Source: Nostoc sp. UHCC 0870
GTDB taxonomy: Bacteria > Cyanobacteriota > Cyanobacteriia > Cyanobacteriales > Nostocaceae
DNA length: 64,000 nt
Assembly (NCBI RefSeq): GCF_022063185.1
Contig: NZ_CP091913.1
Location: 946,501 to 1,010,500, forward strand
Reading direction: 5' to 3'
Shown one piece after another: positions 27,932 through 36,392 of the stretch; the first letter of the stretch is position 1, and every line of letters starts with the position of its first letter. Under the pieces are notes generated by a model that saw only the letters and a program-made list of their open reading frames with translations, ran no database searches and was not told where the DNA came from. The position numbers were made by a program, and so were the translations under genes.

Positions 27932-28399
27932 ATGGCACTTGTTCGTTGGGAACCTTTCCGGGATATCGAACGCCTAGAACCATTCCGAGAAATTGATACC
28001 TTGCAACGGCAAATGAATCGCCTGATTGAAAGGTTAATACCCACCGATGGCGGCGAAAGAACGGGATTTACATTTATGCCTGCTGCTGAAATTGAAGAAA
28101 AAGATGATGCAATTCATCTCAAATTAGAAGTACCTGGTCTAGAATCCAAAGATATTAATGTAGAAGCTACACCAGACTCAATTTTAATTAGCGGTGAACG
28201 CAAATCTGAAACCAAAACTGAAGAAGGTGGTATGACTCGTTCTGAATTTCGGTACGGTAGATTTCAAAGAGAAATACCTTTACCCTGTCAAATTCAAAAC
28301 GACAAAGTACAAGCTGAATACAAAAACGGCATTCTCCGGCTAAATCTGCCAAAAGCAGAATCCGAAAGACAAAAAGTTGTGAAAGTTAATCTCGGATAA
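27932..28399 (+). CDS. hspA: Small heat-shock protein (Hsp20 / alpha-crystallin family)
   Basis: 155 residues with the alpha-crystallin domain: FMPAAEIEEKDDAIHLKLEVPGL near residue 50, ILISGERKS near 88, RSEFRYGRFQREIPLP near 105 and the C-terminal YKNGILRLNLPKAE near 130 with the typical ILRLNLPK strand. It is a holdase that binds unfolding proteins. The ribosome-binding site AGAGGTGAT precedes the ATG. It lies directly before dnaK in the same direction, which suggests joint heat response, although a 219-base gap with repeats lies between. No CIRCE element was seen. Confidence 0.92.
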   Translation: MALVRWEPFRDIERLEPFREIDTLQRQMNRLIERLIPTDGGERTGFTFMPAAEIEEKDDAIHLKLEVPGLESKDINVEATPDSILISGERKSETKTEEGGMTRSEFRYGRFQREIPLPCQIQNDKVQAEYKNGILRLNLPKAESERQKVVKVNLG

Positions 28400-28436
28400 G
28401 AGTGAGTGCTGAGTGATGAGTGCTGAGTGTAGTCCA

Positions 28437-28517
28437 GTAGGGTGTGTTATGCCGTAGGCTAACGCATTAGCCTATATTTTCGGTGCGTTAGGACTAAAGT
28501 CAATAACGCACCCTACT
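28437..28517. repeat. Palindromic dispersed repeat between hsp20 and dnaK
   Basis: AGTAGGGTGTGTTAT (28437-28451) and ATAACGCACCCTACT (28503-28517) pair with one mismatch; internally GTAGGCTAACGCATTAGCCTA also pairs. This is a known-looking Nostoc repeat that may act as a terminator or mRNA-stabilising hairpin for hsp20. Confidence 0.65.
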
Positions 28518-28524
28518 TAATAAT

Positions 28525-28601
28525 ACCCCACACCCCCACACCCCTACACCCCTACACCCCTACACCCCTACACCCCTACACCCCTACACCCCTACACCCC
28601 T
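28525..28601. repeat. 8-bp tandem repeat cccctaca, G-quadruplex-prone on the minus strand
   Basis: About nine copies of ACACCCCT/CCCCTACA fill the space directly before the dnaK ribosome-binding site (AGAGAGG, 28604-28610). The minus strand reads GGGGTGTA repeated, which has the pattern for G-quadruplex formation on the template strand. Confidence 0.85.
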
Positions 28602-28618
28602 AAAGAGAGGTAATTCTT

Positions 28619-30508
28619 ATGGCGAAAGTAGTTGGTATTGATTTAGGGACAACAAACTCGTGCGTTGCTGTTATGGAAGGGGGACAACCAGCCGTCATTG
28701 CCAATGCAGAGGGACAAAGGATTACGCCCTCTGTTGTTGCATATACCAAAACTGGTGAACGTTTGGTGGGTCAAATTGCCCGACGGCAAGCTGTGATGAA
28801 CCCAGAAAACACCTTTTATTCTGTCAAACGCTTCATTGGGCGCAAATTTGATGAAATTACCCATGAAGCCACAGAGGTTTCTTATCGAGTCATGCGCGAC
28901 AGTCAACAGAATGTCAAATTAGACTGTCCCGCCGTAGGTAAACAATTTGCTCCTGAAGAAATTTCTGCCCAAGTCTTGCGGAAACTGGTAGATGATGCCA
29001 GCAAATATCTAGGTGAAAAAGTTACCCAAGCTGTAATTACAGTCCCGGCTTATTTTAATGACTCCCAACGCCAGGCTACCAAAGATGCCGGGAAAATAGC
29101 TGGTATAGAAGTTCTCCGCATCATTAACGAACCAACAGCCGCCGCCCTGGCCTATGGTTTGGATAAGAAGGAAAATGAAACTATTTTAGTATTTGACCTG
29201 GGTGGTGGAACTTTTGATGTTTCTATCTTGGAAGTAGGCGATGGTGTGTTTGAAGTCAAATCCACTAGTGGCGACACCCATTTAGGCGGTGACGACTTCG
29301 ATAAAAAGATTGTTGATTGGCTAGCTAATGAATTCCAAGCTAATGAAGGCGTAGACTTGCGTAAAGACAAGCAAGCACTGCAAAGATTAACAGAAGCAGC
29401 CGAAAAAGCCAAAATTGAACTTTCTAGTGCGACTCAAACTAATATCAATCTCCCCTTCATCACCGCCACCCAAGCAGGGCCGAAACACCTAGACATGACC
29501 CTAACACGAGCTAAATTTGAGGAGATGTGTGCAGATTTGTTTGACCGTTGCCGCAAACCAGTACAACAAGCATTGCAAGATGCCAGACTCTCCCATGCTC
29601 AACTTGATGAAATTGTACTAGTTGGTGGTTCGACTCGCATTCCTGCGGTGCAAGCATTAGTCCGCCAGATAACTGGGAAAGATCCATGTCAAGGAGTTAA
29701 CCCAGATGAAGTAGTAGCAGTTGGTGCAGCTATTCAAGCGGGTGTGCTATCAGGTGAAGTCAAAGATATCTTACTCTTGGATGTAACACCGTTGTCTTTG
29801 GGTGTAGAAACTTTAGGCGGTGTGATGACTAAGATTATTGAACGTAACACCACTATCCCGGTAAAAAAATCCGAAGTCTTTTCTACCGCCGTTGATGGGC
29901 AAACAAATGTAGAAATTCATGTCCTCCAAGGTGAACGAGAATTAGCTCAAAATAACAAGAGTTTGGGTAATTTCCGTTTAGATGGTATTCCTCCAGCACC
30001 GAGGGGTGTGCCGCAAGTTGAAGTAACCTTTGATATTGATGCCAATGGGATTCTCTCAGTAACAGCGAAAGACCGGGCGACCAACAAACAGCAGTCAATT
30101 TCGATCACAGGTGCTTCAACCTTAGATAAACGCGATGTGGAACAAATGGTGCGGGATGCAGAAGCCCACGCCGCCGAAGACCACAAACGCCGCGAACAAA
30201 TAGACACCAAGAACTTAGCCGACTCTTTGGTCTATCAAGCAGAAAAACAACTGCGAGATTTGGGAGATAAAGTTAGTGCTAGCGACAAGAGTCGAGTTGA
30301 AGGGCTAGTAAGTGATTTACGAGCGGCGATTAACCAAGATAATTTCGATCGCATTAAATCTCTAACTAATGAGTTGCAACAAGCCCTCATGCAAGTCGGT
30401 AGTGCTGTTTACGCCCAAGCCGCAGGAACAACTCCGGGCGGTACACAGGGCGAACAAAGAGGCGACGGTGAAGATGTGATTGATGCTGACTTTGTAGAGA
30501 GTAAATAG
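28619..30508 (+). CDS. dnaK: Chaperone DnaK (Hsp70)
   Basis: 629 residues. All Hsp70 signatures are present: [17 protein letters not shown] near 5, [20 protein letters not shown] near 138, [15 protein letters not shown] near 168, [13 protein letters not shown] near 190 and [12 protein letters not shown] near 335. The substrate-binding domain and a helical lid follow, with a C-terminal [12 protein letters not shown] acidic tail that is typical of DnaK. The start ATG follows AGAGAGG by eight bases. A G4-prone repeat lies immediately upstream. No dnaJ or grpE is next to it. Confidence 0.96.
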   Translation: MAKVVGIDLGTTNSCVAVMEGGQPAVIANAEGQRITPSVVAYTKTGERLVGQIARRQAVMNPENTFYSVKRFIGRKFDEITHEATEVSYRVMRDSQQNVKLDCPAVGKQFAPEEISAQVLRKLVDDASKYLGEKVTQAVITVPAYFNDSQRQATKDAGKIAGIEVLRIINEPTAAALAYGLDKKENETILVFDLGGGTFDVSILEVGDGVFEVKSTSGDTHLGGDDFDKKIVDWLANEFQANEGVDLRKDKQALQRLTEAAEKAKIELSSATQTNINLPFITATQAGPKHLDMTLTRAKFEEMCADLFDRCRKPVQQALQDARLSHAQLDEIVLVGGSTRIPAVQALVRQITGKDPCQGVNPDEVVAVGAAIQAGVLSGEVKDILLLDVTPLSLGVETLGGVMTKIIERNTTIPVKKSEVFSTAVDGQTNVEIHVLQGERELAQNNKSLGNFRLDGIPPAPRGVPQVEVTFDIDANGILSVTAKDRATNKQQSISITGASTLDKRDVEQMVRDAEAHAAEDHKRREQIDTKNLADSLVYQAEKQLRDLGDKVSASDKSRVEGLVSDLRAAINQDNFDRIKSLTNELQQALMQVGSAVYAQAAGTTPGGTQGEQRGDGEDVIDADFVESK

Positions 30509-31164
30509 TGATGGCTGAGTTTTGTTAAGGAGATATGAAGGCGCAAGCGATCGTCGTTTGTGCCTTTTAAACTAAAAGCCTTGATATAAAAAACTTTTGA
30601 CTTGTGACTTCTACCTAGCGTTACTAGGGTTGATTTTACTGAGATCATTATTAATAATTGATGATATTTTTAAACCTGCCCCTACTTAACAAGGGTTCTT
30701 CTGGACTCCCCAATCCCTACCTAATTAAGTAATTTTAAAAATTAAAGCAGATTACTACATAGACTTTTTATACACTAATATTCACCAACTCTTTCCATTA
30801 GAGAATCTGGCTCTTAGAATGGAAAGGTGATTTTTAATTACATCCTTCATTGGGCATAAAACTTTATAACAAAAAGTACAATGTGGACACTAAAGTTACT
30901 TTGTCATAAATCTTTGTGAAAAAAAAATTTTGTGCCTAATCTTCCAAAAAATATGGCAGTAAATAGTACCTATATGTTGATAATGAACTATATGCTAATA
31001 AGACAACCAATTGATTGTTCCCGGTTTCTACTATGCCAACTGTGCATCTAATGTTTTACTCAAAATTGCTGATTTAAATCAAGCTGATAACTAAACACAC
31101 ACGGATCTCAGTTTATTTGCTTGAATAGCTATATTGATAGAATTGGAATTCAACGTTTTTGATT
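30509..31164. other. Gene-free 650-bp region after dnaK
   Basis: No coding frame of substance. It holds a well-formed hairpin at 30791-30826 (listed separately) and AT-rich DNA that likely carries the promoter of the next genes. Confidence 0.6.
30791..30833 (+). terminator. Long hairpin with following T-run
   Basis: CTTTCCATT (30791-30799) pairs with AATGGAAAG (30818-30826), and inside it AGAG pairs with CTCT, giving an extended stem. A T-rich stretch (GATTTTTAATT) follows. It is about 280 bases after the dnaK stop, so it may end a long 3' UTR or belong to a small RNA. Confidence 0.5.
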
Positions 31165-31410
31165 ATGACCACTAAGCTAATTAATGTTAGGGAATATACT
31201 GTCAAAGCCCATCAAAGACTGATTCACACTCGCGTTTTTAATTTCGTCTGTAAAGAGTGTAACGAAGCTACACAACGCGAGACGTTTGGCCCCCGTCCTT
31301 TATATTGTGAGAGATGTCGCCCACCGCAAGCACCGAAAAAGTCTCAGCAGCCATCTCACAAGGCTAAACCTCGACCAATGTCTTATAAAAGTGATACCGA
31401 TTTGGGTTGA
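31165..31410 (+). CDS. Small zinc-ribbon-like protein
   Basis: 81 residues from the ATG at 31165. Two pairs, CKEC near residue 29 and CERC near residue 50, make a likely treble-clef or zinc-ribbon fold, followed by a basic proline-rich tail ([19 protein letters not shown]). It ends 11 bases before the next gene, so the two are likely co-transcribed and may act together, perhaps on nucleic acid. Family not recognised. Confidence 0.65.
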   Translation: MTTKLINVREYTVKAHQRLIHTRVFNFVCKECNEATQRETFGPRPLYCERCRPPQAPKKSQQPSHKAKPRPMSYKSDTDLG

Positions 31411-31421
31411 TGTGAAACTAC

Positions 31422-32426
31422 ATGATAAATACTCAATTGCATTTAGAACCCCCCCCTCAAGACTTTCTCTCTCCGTTGTTAGAACTACGAGACTACTATG
31501 CTCACCTTGTAGAAGAGTACGAAACTTTGTATACACAGGCGCGATCGCAACTTGATCATGTACAAGCTTTGTTATCTACTTGGTCTTCAGATCCAGATAC
31601 AAACGGCCAAGTTGCAACTCTCGAAGCTAGACAAGAAGCATCCACCACATCCCAGGATCAGTCTTTATTATCTTTGTCTGATAGTGTTTCCCCTACTGCT
31701 ATTAAATCAGTAGAGTCTAAGCAAGCTGACATCCAAAGCTCAGATCGTTTAGAAATCAAGGAATCTGCTGCTACGTTTGTAGATAATAAAGAGCCTCCAG
31801 TTATCAAGATATCAGCAGAAAGCATTAAGGGAATTGACTTTCCCATGCTACCTGAGTATCAATCTATGAGTCGGATGGAAGCTATTTCCAAACTATTGCA
31901 AGAACATCTTGGTTCTGTCTGTCATATAGATTTTGTTGTGCGATCGCTCTATGGTGAGTTAGATCCACACATCTTTAAGGTAGTTAAAGGTAGAGTCCAG
32001 TCTTCTCTTACCCAAGGTAGAGAAAGACAGGCGTGGTTTGGTATACCTGACGAGCCTGGTTGTTATACCTTAGACTTAAGTTTGGTAACTTCTAATCGCA
32101 CTCATACTTACTCTCGCAATACTAAAAGTAGGAAGAAGCCACCTTTAGTAATGCCGAAGAGTAAAATTGTTCCTATGTTGAAAGCCTATGAAGGTCAATT
32201 TTTAATTGATGCTCTAACCTCTTTCTTTCGACATAATCCAGGAAAAGTTTTTAGTGTGGCGGAAGTCATTACAGGACTTTATGGAGACATCGATGCTGAT
32301 GATCACAGAGAAGTCAAAAGCAAGGTATTAAATGAATTATCACGCGGTTATCGCATAGGTAGATTCGACAGAATACCGAAAAAAGTTGGTTTTTATACCT
32401 TGGATTTGGAGTTGGCTGGAAATTAG
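31422..32426 (+). CDS. Protein with two tandem winged-helix-like repeats
   Basis: 334 residues. An N-terminal helical part (residues 1-60, ELRDYYAHLVEEYETLYTQ, coiled-coil-like) and a low-complexity linker precede two similar units: MEAISKLLQEHLGSVCHIDFVV ... WFGIPDEPGCYTLDLSL (about 147-222) and LIDALTSFFRHNPGKVFSVAEV ... RIPKKVGFYTLDLELA (about 260-333). The helix-helix-strand pattern with a YTLDL end suggests duplicated winged-helix DNA-binding domains. It follows a small zinc-ribbon gene at 11 bases. Function unknown; a regulator or chromosome-binding protein is plausible. Confidence 0.65.
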   Translation: MINTQLHLEPPPQDFLSPLLELRDYYAHLVEEYETLYTQARSQLDHVQALLSTWSSDPDTNGQVATLEARQEASTTSQDQSLLSLSDSVSPTAIKSVESKQADIQSSDRLEIKESAATFVDNKEPPVIKISAESIKGIDFPMLPEYQSMSRMEAISKLLQEHLGSVCHIDFVVRSLYGELDPHIFKVVKGRVQSSLTQGRERQAWFGIPDEPGCYTLDLSLVTSNRTHTYSRNTKSRKKPPLVMPKSKIVPMLKAYEGQFLIDALTSFFRHNPGKVFSVAEVITGLYGDIDADDHREVKSKVLNELSRGYRIGRFDRIPKKVGFYTLDLELAGN

Positions 32427-32580
32427 GGATTGGAGATTGGGGACTGGGGACTAAAAAAATTATTCTTTGTCTCCCAATACGGTTCGGATAAGATAATTTC
32501 TCAAAATAATAACGCCTGTAGAGACGTTGCATTGCCACATCTCTACCCACCCATAACATTATTATCCTTGTCCACCTTCC

Positions 32581-32659
32581 CCTATCCCCTGTCCCCTGTC
32601 CCCTGTCCCCTGTCCCCTGTCCCCTGTCCCCTGTCCCCTGTCCCCTGTCACCTGTCACC
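32581..32659. repeat. Heptamer array ccctgtc
   Basis: About ten tandem copies of CCCCTGT, ending in cctgtca variants, lie between the winged-helix gene and the glpK stop codon. The other strand reads ACAGGGG repeats and is G-rich. The period-7 unit is of the STRR type. Confidence 0.85.
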
Positions 32660-32665
32660 TACTCC

Positions 32666-34177
32666 CTACTCTTCCCACTCTAAAGTGCGTTTAACGGCTT
32701 TTTGCCAAGTAACAAAGTTAGCTGTGGCTTGATGTCTTCCTTCCCCTGGCTCAAATATGCGGTCAATTTTTCGCTGCTTTACCAGTTCTGCATAACTATC
32801 CCAAAATCCTACAGCTAAACCGGCGGCAAAGGATGCACCTTGGACTGTGGTATCACGCATGGTGGGACGTTCTACAGGAATCCCTAACACATCTGCTTGA
32901 AACTGCATCAGGAAATTATTCTCGCAAGCACCACCATCTACAATTAAACGCTGCATGGGATGACTACTAAAGGCGTTGATTGCTTGTACTACTTCTAGCA
33001 CTTGGTACGCGATCGCCTCCAACACTGCGCGGACTAAATGCTGGGGTTGGACGCTGGCGGTAATGCCAAAAAATGCTCCTCTGGCGGTCATGTCCCAGTG
33101 GGGTGCGCCTAGTCCACTAAAAGCCGGGACAAAATAGACTCCGCCGTTATCTGATACTTGAGCCGCCATCGTCTCAGTGTCCGCCGCAGTGTTAATCAAC
33201 TTGATGCCATCACGCAACCATTGGATACAAGCACCACTAGTAAACATACTACCTTCTAGGGCATAGCCTACATTTAAGTTATGACTTGAATTTGCTTGTG
33301 TCCATGCCACTGTAGAAATCAGTTGATTGTGCGATCGCACAATTTTCTCGCCAGTGTGAGCAACTAAAAAACTACCAGTTCCATAAGTACATTTCATCAA
33401 ACCGGGGCGATCGCAGCCATGACCAAATAAAGCGGCTTGCTGATCACCTAAAATAGCAGTGATGGGGATAGCCGCACCGAGTAATTCAGCATCAGTCACG
33501 CCAAATTCGCCTAAACTCGGTTGAATTTTGGGCAAAATATGAGCCGGAATCTGGAAAATATCTAATAATTTCTCATCCCACGCGCAGGTTTTGAGATTCA
33601 TCAACATTGTTCGGCTAGCGTTGCTGTGGTCAGTAGCGTGAACTTTTCCAGCAGTAAGATTCCATAGCACCCAAGTATCAATAGTACCTGCCAGGACATT
33701 ATGCAAGTCAACGCCTGTAAGATTATCTAAGAGCCATCTAAGTTTAGTCGCTGAGAAATAAGCATCTATGACTAAACCAGTGCGATCGTATATTTCCTGA
33801 GCATAACCTTGCTCTTGTAATTGATTACACAGGGGAGCAGTGCGGCGGTCTTGCCAAACAATAGCTTTATGGAGTGGTTTACCTGTCGTTTTATCCCAGA
33901 GTAAGCAGGTTTCCCGTTGTACAGTCAGACCAATGGCTGCAATTTCCGACGACGCGATTTGAGATTTAGCGATCGCAGTTTTAATCACCCAGCAAGTATC
34001 CCGCCAAATTTCTTCAGCGTCATGTTCCAACCAACCCGGCTGGGGATAATATTGTGTCAGTTCTTTATATGCCTGTCCGACAATTTTACCTTCGGCGTTA
34101 AAAATAAAAGCGCGGTTTCCTGTTGTACCCAAATCCAACGCCAAAATATAGCCGGATGATGTGTGACTCAAATTCAC
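32666..34177 (-). CDS. glpK: Glycerol kinase
   Basis: 503 residues, the usual length. It phosphorylates glycerol to sn-glycerol-3-phosphate. FGGY-family motifs are intact: YILALDLGTTGNRAFIF near 10, QRETCLLWDKTTGKPL near 88 with IVWQDRRTA near 105, GDQQAALFGHGC near 245, YGTGSFLVAHTG near 265, and GGACENNFLMQFQADVLGIPVERP near 415. It starts at a GTG. It is not in an obvious glp operon; the next gene upstream is pgk, 280 bases away. Confidence 0.93.
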   Translation of the reverse strand: MNLSHTSSGYILALDLGTTGNRAFIFNAEGKIVGQAYKELTQYYPQPGWLEHDAEEIWRDTCWVIKTAIAKSQIASSEIAAIGLTVQRETCLLWDKTTGKPLHKAIVWQDRRTAPLCNQLQEQGYAQEIYDRTGLVIDAYFSATKLRWLLDNLTGVDLHNVLAGTIDTWVLWNLTAGKVHATDHSNASRTMLMNLKTCAWDEKLLDIFQIPAHILPKIQPSLGEFGVTDAELLGAAIPITAILGDQQAALFGHGCDRPGLMKCTYGTGSFLVAHTGEKIVRSHNQLISTVAWTQANSSHNLNVGYALEGSMFTSGACIQWLRDGIKLINTAADTETMAAQVSDNGGVYFVPAFSGLGAPHWDMTARGAFFGITASVQPQHLVRAVLEAIAYQVLEVVQAINAFSSHPMQRLIVDGGACENNFLMQFQADVLGIPVERPTMRDTTVQGASFAAGLAVGFWDSYAELVKQRKIDRIFEPGEGRHQATANFVTWQKAVKRTLEWEE

Positions 34178-34295
34178 AGTAATACCTAATTATTACGAAT
34201 TAACCGAACACTAGGACTTTAAGCTACCCTTGATCATTTTGGCGGCGTGAATACCAGAAATATAGCTTTTCCTAATCACATGAGGTATATCATAG

Positions 34296-34335
34296 CCCCC
34301 TCCTTGCTTGCGGGGAGGGGGTTGGGGGTGGGGTT
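34296..34335. repeat. GC-rich hairpin with G-quadruplex motif
   Basis: CCCCCTCC (34296-34303) can pair with GGGGAGGGGG (34312-34321), and the G-rich part continues as GGGGG-T-GGGG, giving four runs of four or more G. It is in the glpK-pgk spacer. Such repeats are dispersed in Nostoc genomes. Confidence 0.65.
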
Positions 34336-34374
34336 CTTGTACCTCACTAAAGCGAGAACCGCTATATCAACAAA

Positions 34375-34403
34375 AATAGCAAGGGTACGTTATACCGTAC
34401 CCT
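34375..34403 (-). terminator. Rho-independent terminator of pgk
   Basis: AGGGTACG (34382-34389) pairs with CGTACCCT (34396-34403). Read leftward the stem is followed by TTGCTATTTTTG, giving the T-run. It lies about 55 bases after the pgk stop codon. Confidence 0.75.
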
Positions 34404-34458
34404 CACTAAAGTTGTCATAAATTAACGTAATTGGACAATAGCTAGAGCAATTATTCGA

Positions 34459-35661
34459 TTACGCGTCATTTAAAGCAGCGATACCGGGTAATACTTTACC
34501 TTCGAGTAACTCTAAGCTAGCACCGCCACCGGTGGAGATATGGCTCATTTGTTCAGCCAAACCTACCTTTTCAACAGCCGCTACAGAGTCACCACCACCG
34601 ATGATGGTGGTTGTACCTGTTTTGCTGATTTCTGCTAAAGTATGAGCGATCGCTTCTGTACCAGCTGCAAACTTATCAAACTCAAATACACCCATCGGCC
34701 CGTTCCAAATCACGGTCTTACAGTCAGCCAAAGCTGCTTGGAAAACTTTGATAGAATCAGGTCCAATATCCAAACCCATGCCATCAGCAGGAATATTTTC
34801 AATGCTGACGGTGGTAGCATTGGCATCGGGGGCAAATTTATCAGCTGATACAATGTCTGTAGGTAGCAAGAAGGTGACACCACGTTCTTTAGCCTTAGCT
34901 TCCAAAGACTTTGCTAGTTCTAGCTTGTCTTCTTCTACTAGAGACTTACCAACATTCAAACCACGGGCTTTATAGAAGGTGAAAATCATCCCCCCACCGA
35001 TGATTAGCTTGTCGCACTTTTCTAGTAGGGTTTCGATTACGCCGATTTTGCTAGAAACCTTAGAACCGCCAATAATTGCGGCTAAAGGACGTTGGGGTTC
35101 TTCAATTGCGCTTTGCAAATACTGCAATTCCTTCTCAATCAAATAACCACCAACAGCAGGACTCAAATAATGAGTAACGCCTTCAGTAGAAGCATGGGCG
35201 CGGTGTGCTGTCCCAAAAGCATCATTTACATAAAAATCGGCATTAGCTGCCAGTTTTTTAGCAAATTCTGGATCGTTCTTTTCTTCTTCTTTATAAAAAC
35301 GGACGTTTTCTAGTAACAGCACTTGGCCATTTTGTAAAGCTGCTACTTTGGCGGCTGTTTCATCGCCAATACAGTCATCAGTTTTAACGACTTCTTGACC
35401 CAATAACTCAGATAAACGCTTTGCAACGGGAGTCAGGCGCAGTTTGTCATCTACACCTTTGGGACGACCGAAATGGCTTGCTAGAATGACCTTAGCACCC
35501 TTCTGCGTTAAATCGTTAATGGTTGGTAGAGCAGCGCGAATGCGAGTATCATCTGTGATGTTGCCTTGGTCATCCACAGGTACATTAAAATCAACCCGCA
35601 CAAAGGCGCGTTTACCGGAAATATCAGCCGCAGATAAACTTGCTAAAGTTTTTTTGGACAC
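34459..35661 (-). CDS. pgk: Phosphoglycerate kinase
   Basis: 400 residues. It converts 1,3-bisphosphoglycerate and ADP to 3-phosphoglycerate and ATP (or the reverse in the Calvin cycle). Motifs: [11 protein letters not shown] near 18, [10 protein letters not shown] near 60, [12 protein letters not shown] near 116, the hinge region and [15 protein letters not shown] near 325, and [13 protein letters not shown] near 355. I chose the GTG at 35661 because AGGAGG lies eight bases upstream; the TTG at 35667 is only two bases from it. A 131-base segment of this gene is duplicated at 43859-43989. Confidence 0.94.
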   Translation of the reverse strand: MSKKTLASLSAADISGKRAFVRVDFNVPVDDQGNITDDTRIRAALPTINDLTQKGAKVILASHFGRPKGVDDKLRLTPVAKRLSELLGQEVVKTDDCIGDETAAKVAALQNGQVLLLENVRFYKEEEKNDPEFAKKLAANADFYVNDAFGTAHRAHASTEGVTHYLSPAVGGYLIEKELQYLQSAIEEPQRPLAAIIGGSKVSSKIGVIETLLEKCDKLIIGGGMIFTFYKARGLNVGKSLVEEDKLELAKSLEAKAKERGVTFLLPTDIVSADKFAPDANATTVSIENIPADGMGLDIGPDSIKVFQAALADCKTVIWNGPMGVFEFDKFAAGTEAIAHTLAEISKTGTTTIIGGGDSVAAVEKVGLAEQMSHISTGGGASLELLEGKVLPGIAALNDA

Positions 35662-35751
35662 TACCAAACCCTCCTGATTGCCTTTTTGTTATCGTTTTGA
35701 AAGTATAACCATCAAGATTTTACCGGAGTACGGGGTGCTGAGGAGAGATAT

Positions 35752-36159
35752 ATGTTCAACACAGTTTTATTTCCAATCGATCAAAGTCGGGAAGCACGGG
35801 AAGCTGCTGATGTGGTGGCTAATGTCGTGCAGAAATATGGTAGTCGCTTAGTGCTGCTATCTGTGGTGGAAGAACCCGCCGCAGATGAAGCTAAAGCTGA
35901 TCCAATGGTGTCACCGGAGGCGGTTGCTAAACTTTTAGCCGATGCTCAAGCTTTATTTTCTGGACAAGGTATTCCATCGGAAATTATGGAAAAGCAAGGT
36001 AAACCAGCCTTTACTATCTGTGATGTCGCCGATGAAATTGGGGCAAATTTAATCATTATGGGCTGTCGGGGATTAGGTTTAACGGAAGAGGGTGCAACTG
36101 ATAGTGTGACTACTCGCGTGATTAACTTATCACCTTGTCCCGTGTTGATTGTGCCTTGA
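35752..36159 (+). CDS. Universal stress protein (UspA family)
   Basis: 135 residues in the normal Usp fold: MFNTVLFPIDQSREAREAAD at the start and the ATP-binding GxxGxG-like region [33 protein letters not shown] at the end (near 103-135). AGGAG lies before the ATG. It is divergent from pgk with a 90-base shared promoter region. The last 28 bases of the gene are duplicated at 43987-44014. Confidence 0.88.
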   Translation: MFNTVLFPIDQSREAREAADVVANVVQKYGSRLVLLSVVEEPAADEAKADPMVSPEAVAKLLADAQALFSGQGIPSEIMEKQGKPAFTICDVADEIGANLIIMGCRGLGLTEEGATDSVTTRVINLSPCPVLIVP

Positions 36160-36165
36160 GAGTGG

Positions 36166-36230
36166 TGTTAGCGGTAGCGCGGCGTTTAGCTGGTGGTGAG
36201 TGGTGCGTTGATGAAGTGTTACGCACCGCA
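36166..36230. repeat. Dispersed repeats downstream of the usp gene
   Basis: The stretch gttagcggtagcgcggcgtttagc recurs, with changes, near 61698-61720, 61940-61965 and 62024-62046. It is followed by a hairpin GGTGCGT...ACGCACC (36201-36227) related to the repeats at 8490 and 28437. Confidence 0.65.
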
Positions 36231-36392
36231 TTAAATTGCTTTGACAAATATTACTTACTTTGCTGGACGATTAACTCGAATTAATTTTCCTGTGAAAACT
36301 TCAATTACAGCGATCGCCTCATGAATGCGTTTCGCCAGTCCTGAAGAAGAAGGGAAAGGCGATCGCTTTCCCCTCTCTCCTAAAATTTAGGA

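Noticed and set aside
27688..28618. CIRCE heat-shock operator before hsp20 or dnaK
   Set aside because: No TTAGCACTC-N9-GAGTGCTAA sequence is present in either upstream region.
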